From positions 141,702,736 through 141,766,735 of the forward strand of contig CM057463.1 in NCBI GenBank assembly GCA_030035585.1: a stretch of 64,000 nucleotides of DNA. The letters are read 5' to 3'. Position numbers and translations under genes: made by a program. Shown here in pieces: positions 25,301 to 35,749 of the stretch (the first letter of the stretch is position 1; each line of letters starts with the position of its first letter). The notes beneath the pieces were generated by a model. That model did not search any database. It had not been told where the DNA came from and was given only the letters and a program-made list of their open reading frames with translations. The stretch is from Dugong dugon (Eukaryota > Chordata > Mammalia > Sirenia > Dugongidae).

Positions 25301-26973
25301 CTGGAAAGCCTGTAAGGCCTCAACAGCTTGAAAGGGAGAAAAGTCATATGCTGTATGCAGGTAGACAATGCACAGGCAACTTTCTTAGGCATGTAACACA
25401 GAGGGACTTTCAAACACAGAAAGCGAATCGTGCTCCGTTCATCCGCACACTGAGAGAAACAAGCTCTTGCTTTCTCTTTCAGGCAGGGAAGAAGCCACAT
25501 GGTCGGGTTAAGCACACAAGCTTTAGTCAGCAAAACTGAACCTCTTCTGCTGTCCTCTAGCTGAAGGAAGACAATCTACCTGTTTGGCTTTGAAAGCCAG
25601 TAATACCTCCATTCCTGGTACGCAAAATTCCCTTGGAAAACCAGGAGATTCAAATACTTGCTAGGCCTGCACTGTCTAGCCTTCTCCCACGCAGGGAACA
25701 TTGGAGAAAGCAGCTTGTGATGGGCGTAAACTTTCTTCTAACAAAACTGAAAACTTAAGTAAAATAGTTAAGCAGCTTGAGGGGAACGCTGTATTTTGCT
25801 TTCTCTTTCATGTGGTGAATGGTGAATTCCCACTTGCTGCTAACAACGATTTTAATCAACACAGCTACGTTTTGCCTCCCACGCGTTCCTGAACGGGAGA
25901 AACGCGGTTTCTCTTCTCCTTTAGCGATACCGTCTGTAAAGCGTATTCTCAGCCGCGCAGCACAGAATGCCTCCCGGAATGCTGGAAACCCTGAACGGCT
26001 TCAACTGCTTGAAAGGGAGGAACTTCATACACTTTATCAAAGTACACAATGCACAGGAACTTTCTTAAATATGTAAAACAGAGGGATTTTCAACCACAAA
26101 ATTGAATCGTGGTCCGTTCATCCACACAATGAGAGCAACAAGCTCTTGCTTTCTGTTTCAGGCAGGGAAGAAGCTACATGCTTGTGTTAAGCACACAAGC
26201 TTTACTCAGCCAAACTGAACCTCTTCTGCTTTCCTCTAGCTGAAGGCAGACAATCTACTTGTTTGCCTTTGAAAGCCAGTAGTACCTTCTTTCCCTGGTA
26301 TACAAAATTCCTTTGGAAATCCAGGGGATTCAAATACTTGCTAGGCCTGCACTCTCCAGCCTTCTCCCACTCAGAGAACATTGGAGAAAGCAGCTTGTGC
26401 TGGGCAGACACTTTCTTGTAACAAAACTGAAAACTTAAGTAGATTCAGTTAAGCAGCTTGAAGGAGAACGCTGTCTTTTGCTTTCTCTTTCATATGGTGA
26501 ATAGGAAACTAAAACTTACTGCTAACAAATGTTTTACTCCGGAGAAGTACGGTTTTGCCTCGTTAGCCTTCCAGAATGGGAGAAATGCGGTTTCTCTTCT
26601 CCTTTAGCGATACCGTCTGTAAAGCGGTATTCTCATCAGCGCAGCACAGAATGCCTCCCGGAATGCTGGAAACCCTGAACGTCTTCAACTGCTTTAAAGG
26701 GAGAAATGTCGTACACTTTATCAAAGTAGACAATGCACAGGAACTTTCTTAGACATGTAAAACAGAGCGGTTTTCAAACACAGAAAGTGAATCGTGCTCC
26801 CTTCTTCCCCAGACTGAGAGCAACAAGCTCTTGCTTTCTCTCTCAGGCAGGGAAGAAGCTACATGCTCGTGTTAAGTACACAAACTTTAGTCAGCAAAAC
26901 TGAACCTCTTCTGATGTCCTCTAGCTCAAGGCAGACAATCTACCTGTTCGCCTTTGAAAGCCAGTAATACCTG
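22360..26973 (+). repeat. Diverged edge monomers H to N of the satellite
   Basis: Monomers start at 22360 (H), 23042 (I), 23725 (J), 24410 (K), 25091 (L), 25775 (M) and 26455 (N, partial). They carry many individual substitutions, small indels and damaged CpG sites, and none is a close copy of another. J, K and M share GGTGAATTCCCACTTGCTGC. L and N share a B-like 5' part with TTTTGCCTCGTTAGCC. K to M is 1365 bp and L to N is 1364 bp, so a relic two-monomer order is visible. M (about 26037-26204) shares a long private block with H (about 22625-22790), a sign of exchange between edge monomers. N stops at CCAGTAATACCT (26973). Confidence 0.9.
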
Positions 26974-29040
26974 AATAATGCCCTGCTTACACATCACTGG
27001 GTAATAGAAGAAATCAGAGATGGAATCCAAAAGATCCCGAATCAAATGAGAATGAAAACCCATCATACCGAAAACTTTGCCACACAGCAAACGCAGTCCT
27101 CAGAGGGCAATTTATACGAATAGATGCACACATCAAAAAAGAAGAAAGGGACAAAATCAAAACATTAACTACAGAACTCAAACAAATGGAAAGAGAACAG
27201 CAAAAAAAGCCCAGAGCCACTGGAAGAAAGGCAATAGTAAAGGTCAGAGTAGAAATAAATGAAATAGAGAACAGAAAAACAATAGAAAGGATCAACAACA
27301 AAAAAAAGCTGGTTCTTTGAAAGAATCAACAAAATTGACAAAACACTGGCCAGACAGACAAAAGAAAAACAGGAGAGGACGCAAATAACCTAAATAAGAA
27401 ATGAAATGGGGGACATTACAACAGACCCCTCTGAAATAAAAGGGATTATAACAGAATATTATGAGAAACTATACACCAACAAATTTGAAAACTTAGAGGA
27501 AATGGATGAATTTCTAGAAACACACCACCTACCCAAACTACAACAATGTGATGTTGAAAATCTGAACAGACCCATAACAAGAGAAGAGATTGAGAAGGTA
27601 ATAAAAAATACTCCCGACCGAAAAAAGCCCTGGCCCAGATACCTTCACTGGTGAATTCTACAAAACTTTTTCAGAAGGCCTTGTACCAGTACTACTCAAG
27701 CTATTTCAGAGCATTGAAAAGGAAGCGACCTTCCAAATTCATTCTATGAAGCCAGCATAATGCTGATACCAAAACCAGGCAAAGACATCATACAAAAAAG
27801 AAAATTACAGACCAATATCTCTCATGAATACAGATACAAAAATTCTTATCAAAATTCTAGCCAATAGAATTCAGCATCATATCAAAAAAGTAATACACCA
27901 CGAGCAAGTAGGATTCATACCAGGTATGCAAGGATGGTTCAACATGAGAAAATCAATCAATGTAATCCACCACATAAATAAAAGGAAAGAAAAGAATCAC
28001 ATGATCATCTCAATTGATGCAGAAAAGGCATCTGACAAAGTCCAACACCCATTCCTGACAGAAACTCTCAATAAAATAGGTATAGAAGGGAAATTTCTCA
28101 ACATACTAAATGGCGTCTATGCAAAACCAACAGCCAACATCATTCTTAATGGAGAGATGCTGAAAACATTCCCCTTGAGAACAGGAACAAGACAAAAATG
28201 CCCTTTATCACCACTCCTATTTACCATGGTGCTGGAAGTACTAGCTAGAGCAATAAGGCAAGAAAAAGAAATAAAAGGCATCCAAATTGGTAATGAAGAA
28301 GTGAGACTGTCCCTGTTTGCGGATGATATGATACTATACATAGAAAACCCTAAAGATGCCACGAGAAATCTACTGGAACTAATAGAAAGATTCAGCAGAC
28401 CAGGATCACAACAGAGAGTTCTAGACAAGGCTGGAGAACGATGTAGAACAAGATTCTAACTCACAAAAAAAGACCGGGTTTTCTGATCTAAAGGAGACTG
28501 GAGAAACCCCGAGAGTATGGCCCCCAGACACCCTTTTAGCTCAGTGGTGAAGTCATTTCCGAGGTTCACCATTCAGCCGCGGAGTGGACAGCCCCATAAA
28601 ACCAAATGGGACTAATGAGGCACAGCAGTCCAGGGACAAGGGCCAGAAGGCAGAAGGGGACAGGAAAACTGGTGATAGGGAACCCAGGTTGAGTAAGGAT
28701 ACTGTTGATGTGGTGTCAGGTTGTTAACCATTGTCATAAGGTGACATGTGTAGTAACTGTTAAATGAGAAACTATTTTGTTCTGTAAGCCTTCATCTAAA
28801 GTGAGAATAGCAGCACAATTGGAAGAACGTAATCGATGTCACTGAACTGTGCATGTAGAAATTTTTGAAATGGTGTATCTTTGGCTATGTATATTTTCAC
28901 CAAAACAAAGGTCGAGAAGGGAGAGGGTTGACATGTTGCGGGGTTATTACCCAATGTCATACAACCATATATGTACGACTGTTTCATGAGAAACTATTTG
29001 TTCTGTAAGCCTTCACCTGAAGTACAATATTAAAAAAAAG
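26974..29040 (+). mobile_element. L1 LINE, 5'-truncated and internally deleted, abutting the satellite
   Basis: The sequence after 26973 is L1 ORF2, beginning in the linker between endonuclease and reverse transcriptase. It continues through the RT core to about 28434, then jumps within some 30 bp to the 3'UTR (about 28435-29040). The missing part covers the RT thumb and the C-terminal cysteine region. The 3'UTR type (CCCCGAGAGTATGGCCCCC, then AGAAACTATTTTGTTCTG) is shared with the minus-strand copy at 34031 and nested piece at 35480. The terminal 3'UTR segment occurs twice (about 28670-28800 and 28905-29035) around a ~100-bp spacer. It ends in a short A-rich tail. Confidence 0.9.
27406..28434 (+). 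pseudogene. L1 ORF2 reverse-transcriptase fragment
   Basis: Two reading-frame pieces remain, 27406-27654 and 27824-28434, separated by frameshifts and stops. The second piece shows the core of a LINE-1 reverse transcriptase: [30 protein letters not shown] (the motif A aspartate region), [20 protein letters not shown] and the catalytic [10 protein letters not shown] motif. G-R changes such as TGTRQKCPL, where TGTRQGCPL is usual, indicate neutral decay. The usual ORF2 protein is about 1,275 residues; only about 450 codons of it can be traced here. It cannot support retrotransposition. Confidence 0.93.
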
Positions 29041-29064
29041 GAAAATAAAACCATAAACAAAAAA

Positions 29065-29185
29065 CACTCTGGCTGCAGTACACAGAAGGGACTGTGGAAG
29101 ACCAAGAGGACTGCTAGGGAAACCAGTAAGAAGGCTGATTGTGGGAGTCCAGGAAGGAAATAGGATGATGTTGGTAAAGAGCTAT
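29065..29185 (+). repeat. Fragment of an ancient mammalian interspersed repeat
   Basis: CTCTGGCTGCAGTACACAG, followed by CCAGTAAGAAGGCTGATTG, resembles the middle of a long, old mammalian repeat. Other parts of that repeat are seen at 33230-33900 and 48590-49720. The family name is not certain; it may be associated with LINE-2. Confidence 0.45.
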
Positions 29186-29389
29186 AAATAATCACAGGTG
29201 TTTCTCCCCTTGGTTTCCCAGAGGTACATGTAATCTCTATGGTACTAGTTCTAAGGAAACGATTTTTTCTTCCATTTGAGAGAAGTGGAAATGTGAGACT
29301 GATATCTTAAAGTCGTCTTACATTAAGTATAACCCAACTGAAAAGAAAGCAAAAACCTCAAATGCATATATAACTAGCACTATTAACAA

Positions 29390-29550
29390 CGCAGAGCCCT
29401 GGTTGCACAGTGGTTAAGAGCTACAGGGAGCTACGGCTGCTAACCAGAAGGTCAGCAATTTGAATTCACCACGTGCTCCTTGGAAACCCTATGGAGCAGT
29501 TCTACTCTGTCCTATAGGGTCACTATGAGACGGCAGCAGGTTTTATGAAC
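29390..29550 (+). mobile_element. AfroSINE-like SINE
   Basis: It has the typical order: CCCTGGTTGCACAGTGGTTAAG head (tRNA-like box A region), GCTAACCAGAAGGTCAGCAATTTGAATTC (box B region), then TGGAAACCCTATGGAGCAGTTCTACTCTGTCCTATAGGGTCACTATGAG and a degenerate tail. This is a partly decayed full-length copy. Confidence 0.9.
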
Positions 29551-30225
29551 CACACACACAAGCACAACGTTGGTGTGCACACTGTGAAGAATTGCTATTC
29601 TCTAGGACTCTAAAGAAATAGTAGTGAGAAATTCTATTTAATAAATAAAGTTCTTTCCCCCTAAAATTTTAAAATTAAGTCATGTGTGGCATAATCTAGC
29701 AAAGGAAATTCTGTTAAGAAAACCTGATCATGAGCATCGCGTGTTTAGCACCACTGAAGCGGAAAGGCAACTAAATAGGAAACGTTGTCAAACACAAGCA
29801 GGAGGATTTTCCCTTCCATTTTCATTTCTCCAAAAAGAGCAGAGTCAAGTATAACAGCAATCCTTCGTTGCTCTATAGTGACCCTTAGTGGCCAATGACA
29901 GATGATTTTAGATGAACACAATTGCCTTTTCATGACTGCCTGAGTGAATCAGAATTTGAGAATCACCTACATCTTTCTTAATCTAAAGAGTCTATCAAAT
30001 GAACTTTAAAATTTATGTTTGGTTTTAAAAACACAACTCTATTCACATTATCTTCAAAATCCCATGTGGTAATAAACAATTATGTCAAGTTAACAAAGTT
30101 ATGGAGGAAGTACCAAGGAAATTTGAAGGAAAGAACAAGTTTTAGAGCCCTGTTCTAGTTTGTTCACTGTTACGAGGCTATTGTCACCTTTTTAAAGTTG
30201 AAAACATCCACAGGCACAGTAGCTC
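29551..30225. other. No recognisable feature
   Basis: AT-rich, non-repetitive-looking sequence with no gene or repeat that I recognise. Confidence 0.5.
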
Positions 30226-30229
30226 TTAC

Positions 30230-30422
30230 CTTCCAAATATGCAAGAGTTCCAGCTCAAAGGAAAATGGCTACCTTCCATCCCCATCCTCCTGATGAGGAC
30301 CACACGTCCCAAAGGAGCCATTATCTCAACTCTATAGCACAAGCAGCAAAGAATTGGCAGATGTTCCAAAAGGTTTGCCAAAGCCAACAGAAGAACAACT
30401 CTTCCACCGCAACAACACGTCG
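30230..30422 (-). other. Candidate spliced exon, minus strand
   Basis: On the minus strand a pyrimidine-rich tract ending TTTTGTTTTCTTCAG (acceptor boundary at 30422/30423) opens a 193-bp segment. The segment ends at GGAAG followed by GTAAGAG (donor at 30229/30230). One frame is open across the whole segment. It contains an ATG at 30321 in good context (A at -3, G at +4) that would encode MAPLGRVVLIRRMGMEG and run open into the donor. A CpG-rich block lies just upstream on the same strand. I do not recognise the product; it could be a noncoding RNA exon, a decayed exon or chance. Confidence 0.3.
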
Positions 30423-30503
30423 CTGAAGAAAACAAAAGGAGGAAAAATGACTCTCAAAGCAAAGGAGCTACAAAGTGACCTTTAGATGACAAATTAGAGT
30501 CTC

Positions 30504-31083
30504 TTGGGCAACGAACCTATTCCACTGCCTACGGCCCACACCTTATATGATTTACATGACTCCTGTCTGAACTCCGGCCGGACCCAGGGCTGCACCCCGA
30601 GTGCGCCTCTCAGAACCAAACTCTGTCCCCTCGGGCTCCAGAAGCTTCCTGGGGCCCCCAAAGAAACTCAGCCGGAACATTGCGCATAAATTGCGACTCG
30701 CTCCCTACAGTTCCCAGTCTAGGACCCCAGGCGGTAACCGAGGACCACTCGGAACCCAGATCACACTCTTGGCGATCTTCCACCGACAGAGCTCAGGCAG
30801 CTCCCCGAGAAAGGGTAGCTCAAGATCTTCACGAGCTCTGTAACTGTCCCCAAATCGCAAATCCACTCTACACGTCCACCACCCACCGCAGCCAATCACC
30901 TACATAGCCTGCCAGCTGCCTGCCGCCAGTCCTCAATGCTGTCAGGTGCCAACTCACAAACGGTCTAGGTGCCACGAATGACTCATGCCCACAAATGGTC
31001 AGGCCAGCTGCCGGCTCCCGCTGAGCTGACCACCCAGAAGGAACGGAGGAGTTGGAGGGGGATAGAGTGGGGTTCGCAGGCAA
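30504..31083 (-). promoter_or_regulatory. CpG-rich block, possible promoter
   Basis: By hand count there are about 28 CpG in roughly 580 bp, far denser than anything else outside the satellite. The observed/expected ratio is roughly 0.5-0.6, so it is borderline for a CpG island. On the minus strand it contains GTGATTGGCTGCGG (CCAAT-box core), and no TATA box is obvious. It lies directly upstream of the candidate minus-strand exon. Short open frames on both strands here show no family resemblance. Confidence 0.4.
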
Positions 31084-31144
31084 GGGACTGAATGGAACAA
31101 TTAGGACACTTCATTAGGAAGAAAAACATTACTGTCTTCATATT

Positions 31145-31200
31145 ATCAAACACCCATTGCCTTCCAGTCAATTCCTACTCATGGTGACCCCGTGAATCAG
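31145..31200 (-). mobile_element. AfroSINE/RTE tail fragment
   Basis: CCATTGCCTTCCAGTCAATTC followed by CTCATGGTGACCCC is the reverse complement of the RTE-type SINE tail (GACTCGATGGCAATGG). Only a short piece is left. Confidence 0.65.
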
Positions 31201-31544
31201 AGGAAAGCATAAAGAGGGCCAAAACGGAACACAATCCCACCAAAACAATAACCTTTCTTGCCTTATTTTACGGCCGACATAGGTAGAAACGTGATTTGAT
31301 GTTTCTCACTGCTGGGCTTAAAATGTTTAAAGTAATAACCTTTCTCCACTTCTTCCATCTCCTCAAAGATAATTATTTTTCACAGTTTCTTGTGTATTTT
31401 CCCAGGAATACAAATATGATTCAGTTTTTCAAAACTACACAGACACACAAAAAAGATAATAATATACACATTATTCTATGCTGCTTGTTCTATGTTTATT
31501 AAATCCTGAGGCTATCCTCCTTAATCCGATACTGCCCATTTTAC

Positions 31545-31566
31545 TTGTTTTTTTTTTTTTTTTTTT
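31545..31566 (+). repeat. Poly(T) run
   Basis: About 21 T residues, followed by a GGCGGCCGC word. This may be the A-tail of a minus-strand insertion whose body is no longer recognisable. Confidence 0.7.
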
Positions 31567-31679
31567 GGCGGCCGCAGAGTATTCTCTTGTGGGGAACCAT
31601 GATTTATTTAATTAATTCCATTGTTTCACATGTAGGTTTATAATGTTTTCCTATTAGAGATAATTCTGCCATTAAGAAA

Positions 31680-31776
31680 CCTTGTACATTACAGGATGGA
31701 TAAATCTTAAAATAATCACGCAGAGTGAAAAAAGCCAGATACATAAGAATACATACTAAGAGATTCTGTTTTAAAA

Positions 31777-31818
<42 letters not shown>

Positions 31819-32060
31819 AAAAAAAACTCTAGAGAATGTAAACTAATCTATAGTGATAGTATGTACAGTAGTGGTGGGAGGAGATGGAGGGAAGAAAGGT
31901 GGAATTATAAAGGGAACAAAGAAACTTTGGAAGACGATGAGTGTGAGCCCGATAATGATTGTGGAGATGTCACAGTTTACACAACCTGATGAAATTTTAC
32001 ACTTTAAATATGTCCAGTTTATTGTATGCCAATTATACTTCCAGAAAGCCACTTAAAAAA
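31680..32060 (+). mobile_element. Old L1 3' end
   Basis: It carries the L1M-type 3' terminal signature: GTGGAGATGTCACAGTTTAC, then TTTTACACTTTAAATATGTCC and TATGCCAATTATACTTCC. The (TA)n at 31779-31818 interrupts it. Confidence 0.75.
31779..31818 (+). repeat. (TA)n microsatellite
   Basis: About 40 bp of alternating T and A with one G interruption. Confidence 0.95.
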
Positions 32061-32193
32061 AATCCTTTTCATATTTTCCTAGCAATCTTTTGGGTCAGAG
32101 GATGAGTACACATAATATTGTTCTGTGTATTACCAAATGGCCCTCTAGACGTTTGAACTCATTATTTCTTTCACCACCCATTTACCAGTATGT

Positions 32194-32196
<3 letters not shown>

Positions 32197-32246
<50 letters not shown>
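32197..32246 (+). repeat. (TA)n microsatellite
   Basis: About 50 bp of pure alternating T and A. Confidence 0.95.
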
Positions 32247-32248
<2 letters not shown>

Positions 32249-32349
32249 ACTTCTTTAATGTCAATCTAGTAGATAAAATAACAAAACTGATCATCTCTTT
32301 GTTTGGATTTGCGTGTCTTTCCTGGACAGTGATGTTGAACATCCTTCCA

Positions 32350-32860
32350 TGTTGGTGTCTGTAGTAATTTCCTATGGTTGCTGTAACAAGTGAACACAAA
32401 CTTGGTGGCTCAAAACCACACAAATTTGTGAGTTTATAGTCCTGGAGATCAGACATGAAATGAGTCTCACTGGGTAAAATCAATGTGCCTTCAGGAGGCT
32501 CTAAGAAAGAATCTATCTCTTTGCCGTTCCCAGCTTCTGGAGGCTGCCCACATCCTTGGCTCTTGACCTCCTTCCATATTTAAAGCCGGTAATGTGACTT
32601 AAGTCTTTCTCCTCTCACCTCACTCTGACTCTCTTTCCTGCCTCCCTCTTTCACTTATATAAGCACCCTTGTAATCACACTGGGTTTACTAGGATAATCC
32701 AGGTTGATCTCCCCTCTAAGGTCAGTTGATCAGCAAACTTCATTCTATCGGCAACCTTAATCCCCCTTTGCCATGTTACATAACGTAACATAGTCACAGA
32801 TTCCAGGGATTAGGATGACGATATAGGGGTGGGGGAGAACTATTCTTCCTATCAAAGGGT
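32350..32860 (-). mobile_element. MLT1-type LTR (ERVL-MaLR), antisense
   Basis: GTAGTAATTTCCTATGGTTG, then TGTAACAAGTGAACACAAAC and GGTGGCTCAAAACCACAC form the reverse complement of the MLT1 3' end (CTAATACA...GGTACTTTG...). The body includes TCCTGGAGATCAGACATGAAATGAG and GCTTCTGGAGGCTGCCCAC. It is a solo LTR with no internal region. Confidence 0.75.
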
Positions 32861-33229
32861 TCATTACATTTCTTTTACTTATGCACATTGTCTATTTTTC
32901 TATTTTTGTTTAACTTTTATCTTGTTAGCCTAAGTTTTTCTTAAATTAAGGACATTAACTATTTGATAATTTATTACAGTTTTCTCTCCCAGTTGTTATT
33001 TGCTTTTCTCTAATGTGTAGTTCTTTTAAAAAAAAAGTTGTCATTAAATATCATTGTATCTTGCTTAGGAAGGACTTGTTCACTCATTGTAAGAACTCTC
33101 TGAGTTCCATTGTAAAGGAATACCACTGACTTCTGTATAAAGACCAGACCAGAGGAGGCCAGAAGCAGAACAGGGAGAAACGAGTTGAAGGCCACTGAAA
33201 GAATCCAACGTAGGTGGCTGCATGTGGTT
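32861..33229. other. No recognisable feature
   Basis: AT-rich sequence; I see no gene or family in it. Confidence 0.45.
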
Positions 33230-33930
33230 GTTTTCCGTATCTAAAGTGAAAGTAGAACTGGCAGGAATTGCTCAGGGATCAGGTGTGTGCATGTGTGTGT
33301 GTGTGTACATGTGTCAAGAGAGAGACAGAGAGATTCTTAAAGGTTTTCGCTTGAGCAGCTGGGTGAAAAGGCAGTTTCATTTAGTGAAATGGTAAAGCCT
33401 GGTGGGAGGGGGGCTGTCTTTCTGTGTCTGAAGTTCAAGGGTCCCGGGATGTGTTGACATGTAGGTGGTTTTTCAAACCCCCATCCTCAACGATGTCACC
33501 TAGAGTACTTGTATGAAAGAAAGAGTAAGGGTCCGAAGGTAGAGCCTTGGAGCCCTCCAACCACAGGAAGAGAGGAGGATTAAGCACAGGAATCAGTGAA
33601 GGAAGTCAGTGGGGTAGGAAGAAGATCTGGAGACTGAAGCAAGGGAATCTAATGTTTCCAGAAGGAGAAGGGGGTGATGAACCATGCCAAATGCTGCCAC
33701 GGTCAAGGAAGACGTGGACCGAGAAGTGATCTTTGGTCTTGTCAATCAGAGGTCACTGATGACCATAAGTAGCAGATGGAGGGGTAGGAACAAAAGCCTG
33801 ATTGGAGGGAATTTCAAGGACAACGGTACCAGAAGAACAGAAGCAATACTCTAAAGTTGGGTTCTAGAGGGCAATGAGTTTTAGCTGAAGGGTGATGGAT
33901 TTAGGGAGGGGTATTTAAAGATGGAGAAGT
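33230..33930 (+). repeat. Ancient mammalian interspersed repeat, with a short (GT)n
   Basis: It contains blocks typical of the late part of an old repeat family: GTAGAGCCTTGGAGCCCTCC, CCAAATGCTGCCACGGTCAAGG, GGTCACTGATGACC and AAAGCCTGATTGGAGGG. It may be the same insertion as 29065-29185, separated by later insertions. A GT-rich run lies at 33282-33307. An open frame at 33547-33729 is a by-product. Confidence 0.5.
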
Positions 33931-35479
33931 TGTTCAACATTCAGTAATAGGTTTATTTTAGCATCCAAACTCTTGCTCAGCCCTATGAGGCCATATAGGA
34001 TCTAGCCTCTCCTGGCTCCTTGGTCTTCTTCTTTTTTTAAATTATTGTACTTTAGATGAAGGTTTATAGAACAAACTAGCTTCTCATTCAACAGTTAGTA
34101 CACATATTGTTTTATGACATTGGTTATCAACCCCCAAGACATGTCAACACTCTCCCTTCTTGATCTTGGGTTCCCTATTACCAGCTTTCCTGTCCCCTCC
34201 TGCCTTCTAGTCCTTGCCCCTGGGCTGGTGTGCCCCTTTAGTGTCATTTTGTTTTATGGGCCTCTCTACTCTTTCGATGAAGAGTGAAGCTCAGGAGTGA
34301 CTTCCTTACTGAGCTAAAAGGGTGTCCGGGAGCCATACTGTCAGGGTTTCTCCAGTCTCTGTCAGGCCAGTAAGGCTGTTCTTTTTTTTGTAAGTTACAA
34401 TTTTATTCTCCATTTTTCTTCAGCTCTGTCCAGGACTCTTTATTGTCATCCCTGTCAGAGCAGTCAGTTGTGGTAGCCGGGCACCATATAGTTGTACTGG
34501 ACTCAGTCTGGTGGAGGCTGTGATAGTTGTCGTCCATTAGTAAATTGGACTAATCTTTCCCTTGCGTCTTTTGTTTTCTTCTTTCTCCCTTGCTCCCAAC
34601 AGGGTGAGGCCAGTGAAGTATCTTAGATGGCTGCTGACAGGCTTTTAAGACCTCAGACTCTACTAAACAAAGTAGAATGTAGAATATTTTCTTTATAAAC
34701 TATGTTACGCCAATTGAGCTAGATGTTCCCTGAGAACATGGTCTCCACAGCCCTCAGCCCAGGAATTTGGTCCCTCAGGGAGTTGTTTCCATCCCCACCC
34801 CTTCCCTCCCTCATAACCATCAAAGATTGTTTCTTTTTGCGTGTAAAGCTTTTCATGAGTTTTTATAATAGTGATCTTATACAATATTTGTCGTTTTGGG
34901 ATTGACTTATTTCACTCAGTGTAATGGCCTCCAGATTCATTCATGCTGTGAGATACTTCATATATTCATCACTGTACTTGCATACTACTCCACTTTACCG
35001 CATGTACCATGTACCATAGTTTGTTTATCCATTCATCTGTTGATGGGCATCCAGGTTGTTTCCACCTTTTTGCTATTGTGAACAATGCTCCAGTTTACAT
35101 GGGTGTGCATATGTCTATTCATGTAATGGCTCTTATGTCTCTAGGATATATTCCTAGGAGTGAGATGGCTGGATCATACAGTATTTCTGTTTCTAGCTTT
35201 CTAAAGAAGTGCCATATGGTTTTCCAAAACGGTTGTACCATTTTGCATTGCCACCATCTGTGGGGAAGGGTACCAAGCTCCCTGCAGCCTCTCCAACGTT
35301 TGTTATTTCCTGGTTTTTTTGATTCATGCCAGTAATGCTGGGGTGAGATGGTATCTCATTGTGGTTTTGATTTACATTTCTCTAACGGCTAGTGATAGCG
35401 AGCATTTCTTCATCTGTCTGTCAGTCACTTGAATGTCTTCTTTGGTGAAGTGTCAGTTCATTTCAGTTGCCTAGTTTTT

Positions 35480-35677
35480 GTTTTTTTTTGTTTTTTTTTT
35501 TTTTTAATATATATTTTATTGTACTTCAGGTGAAAGCTTACAGAGCAAATAGTTTCTCATGAAATAGTAGTACACATGTTGTTTTTTGACATTGGTTAAC
35601 AACCCCACAACGTATTAAGCCTCTAAATTCTCAACCTTTTTTTTTGATGAAAATTACAGATCCGTTGCCTAGTTTTT
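35480..35677 (-). mobile_element. Nested short L1 3' end with 14-bp target-site duplication
   Basis: The 14-bp word GTTGCCTAGTTTTT occurs at 35466-35479 and again at 35664-35677, flanking the insertion. After the first copy comes a T-rich tract (reverse of the A-tail), then TTGTACTTCAGGTGAAAGC and AGTTTCTCATGAAATAG, which is the reverse complement of the terminal L1 3'UTR. The insertion is only about 185 bp, so it is a heavily 5'-truncated copy that landed in the older minus-strand L1. Confidence 0.92.
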
Positions 35678-35749
35678 AAATTGCATTATTTGTCTTTTTG
35701 TTGTAGAGCTGTTGGATTTTCCTGTAGATTTTAGAGATGAGAACTTTGC

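Larger units (their letters stand above)
1..26973 (+). repeat. Tandem satellite array, ~684-bp monomer, with higher-order structure
   Basis: The same ~684-bp unit repeats head to tail without interruption. Taking the GCTTGAAGGAG word as phase start, units begin at 487, 1171, 1855, 2537, 3221, 3905, 4587, 5260, 5945, 6635 and so on to 26455, giving 38 whole monomers and two partial ones. Recurrent landmarks in each unit are a CATATGGTGAA-like block, a GAGAAAC-GCG-GTTTCTC dyad, a GCAGCACAGAATG block, a pyrimidine tract running into CAGGCAGGGAAG, and an ACAAGCTTTAGTCAGC block with a HindIII site. Long-range identity is near perfect in the interior: bases from 1 match those from 2051 with only scattered substitutions. 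Short open frames of 60-100 codons recur only because the DNA recurs. I know no named family for it. The likely setting is pericentromeric or other heterochromatin; that is inference. Confidence 0.97.

Noticed and set aside
1..26973. CRISPR-like or bacterial repeat array
   Set aside because: Units are about 684 bp without short repeats and spacers, and the flanks are mammalian retroelements.
31566..31575. NotI site (GCGGCCGC) next to a T run, suggesting cloning-vector or cDNA-adapter contamination
   Set aside because: An oligo-dT/NotI primer would place the site on the other side of the T run, and the flanks read on as ordinary genomic L1 debris.
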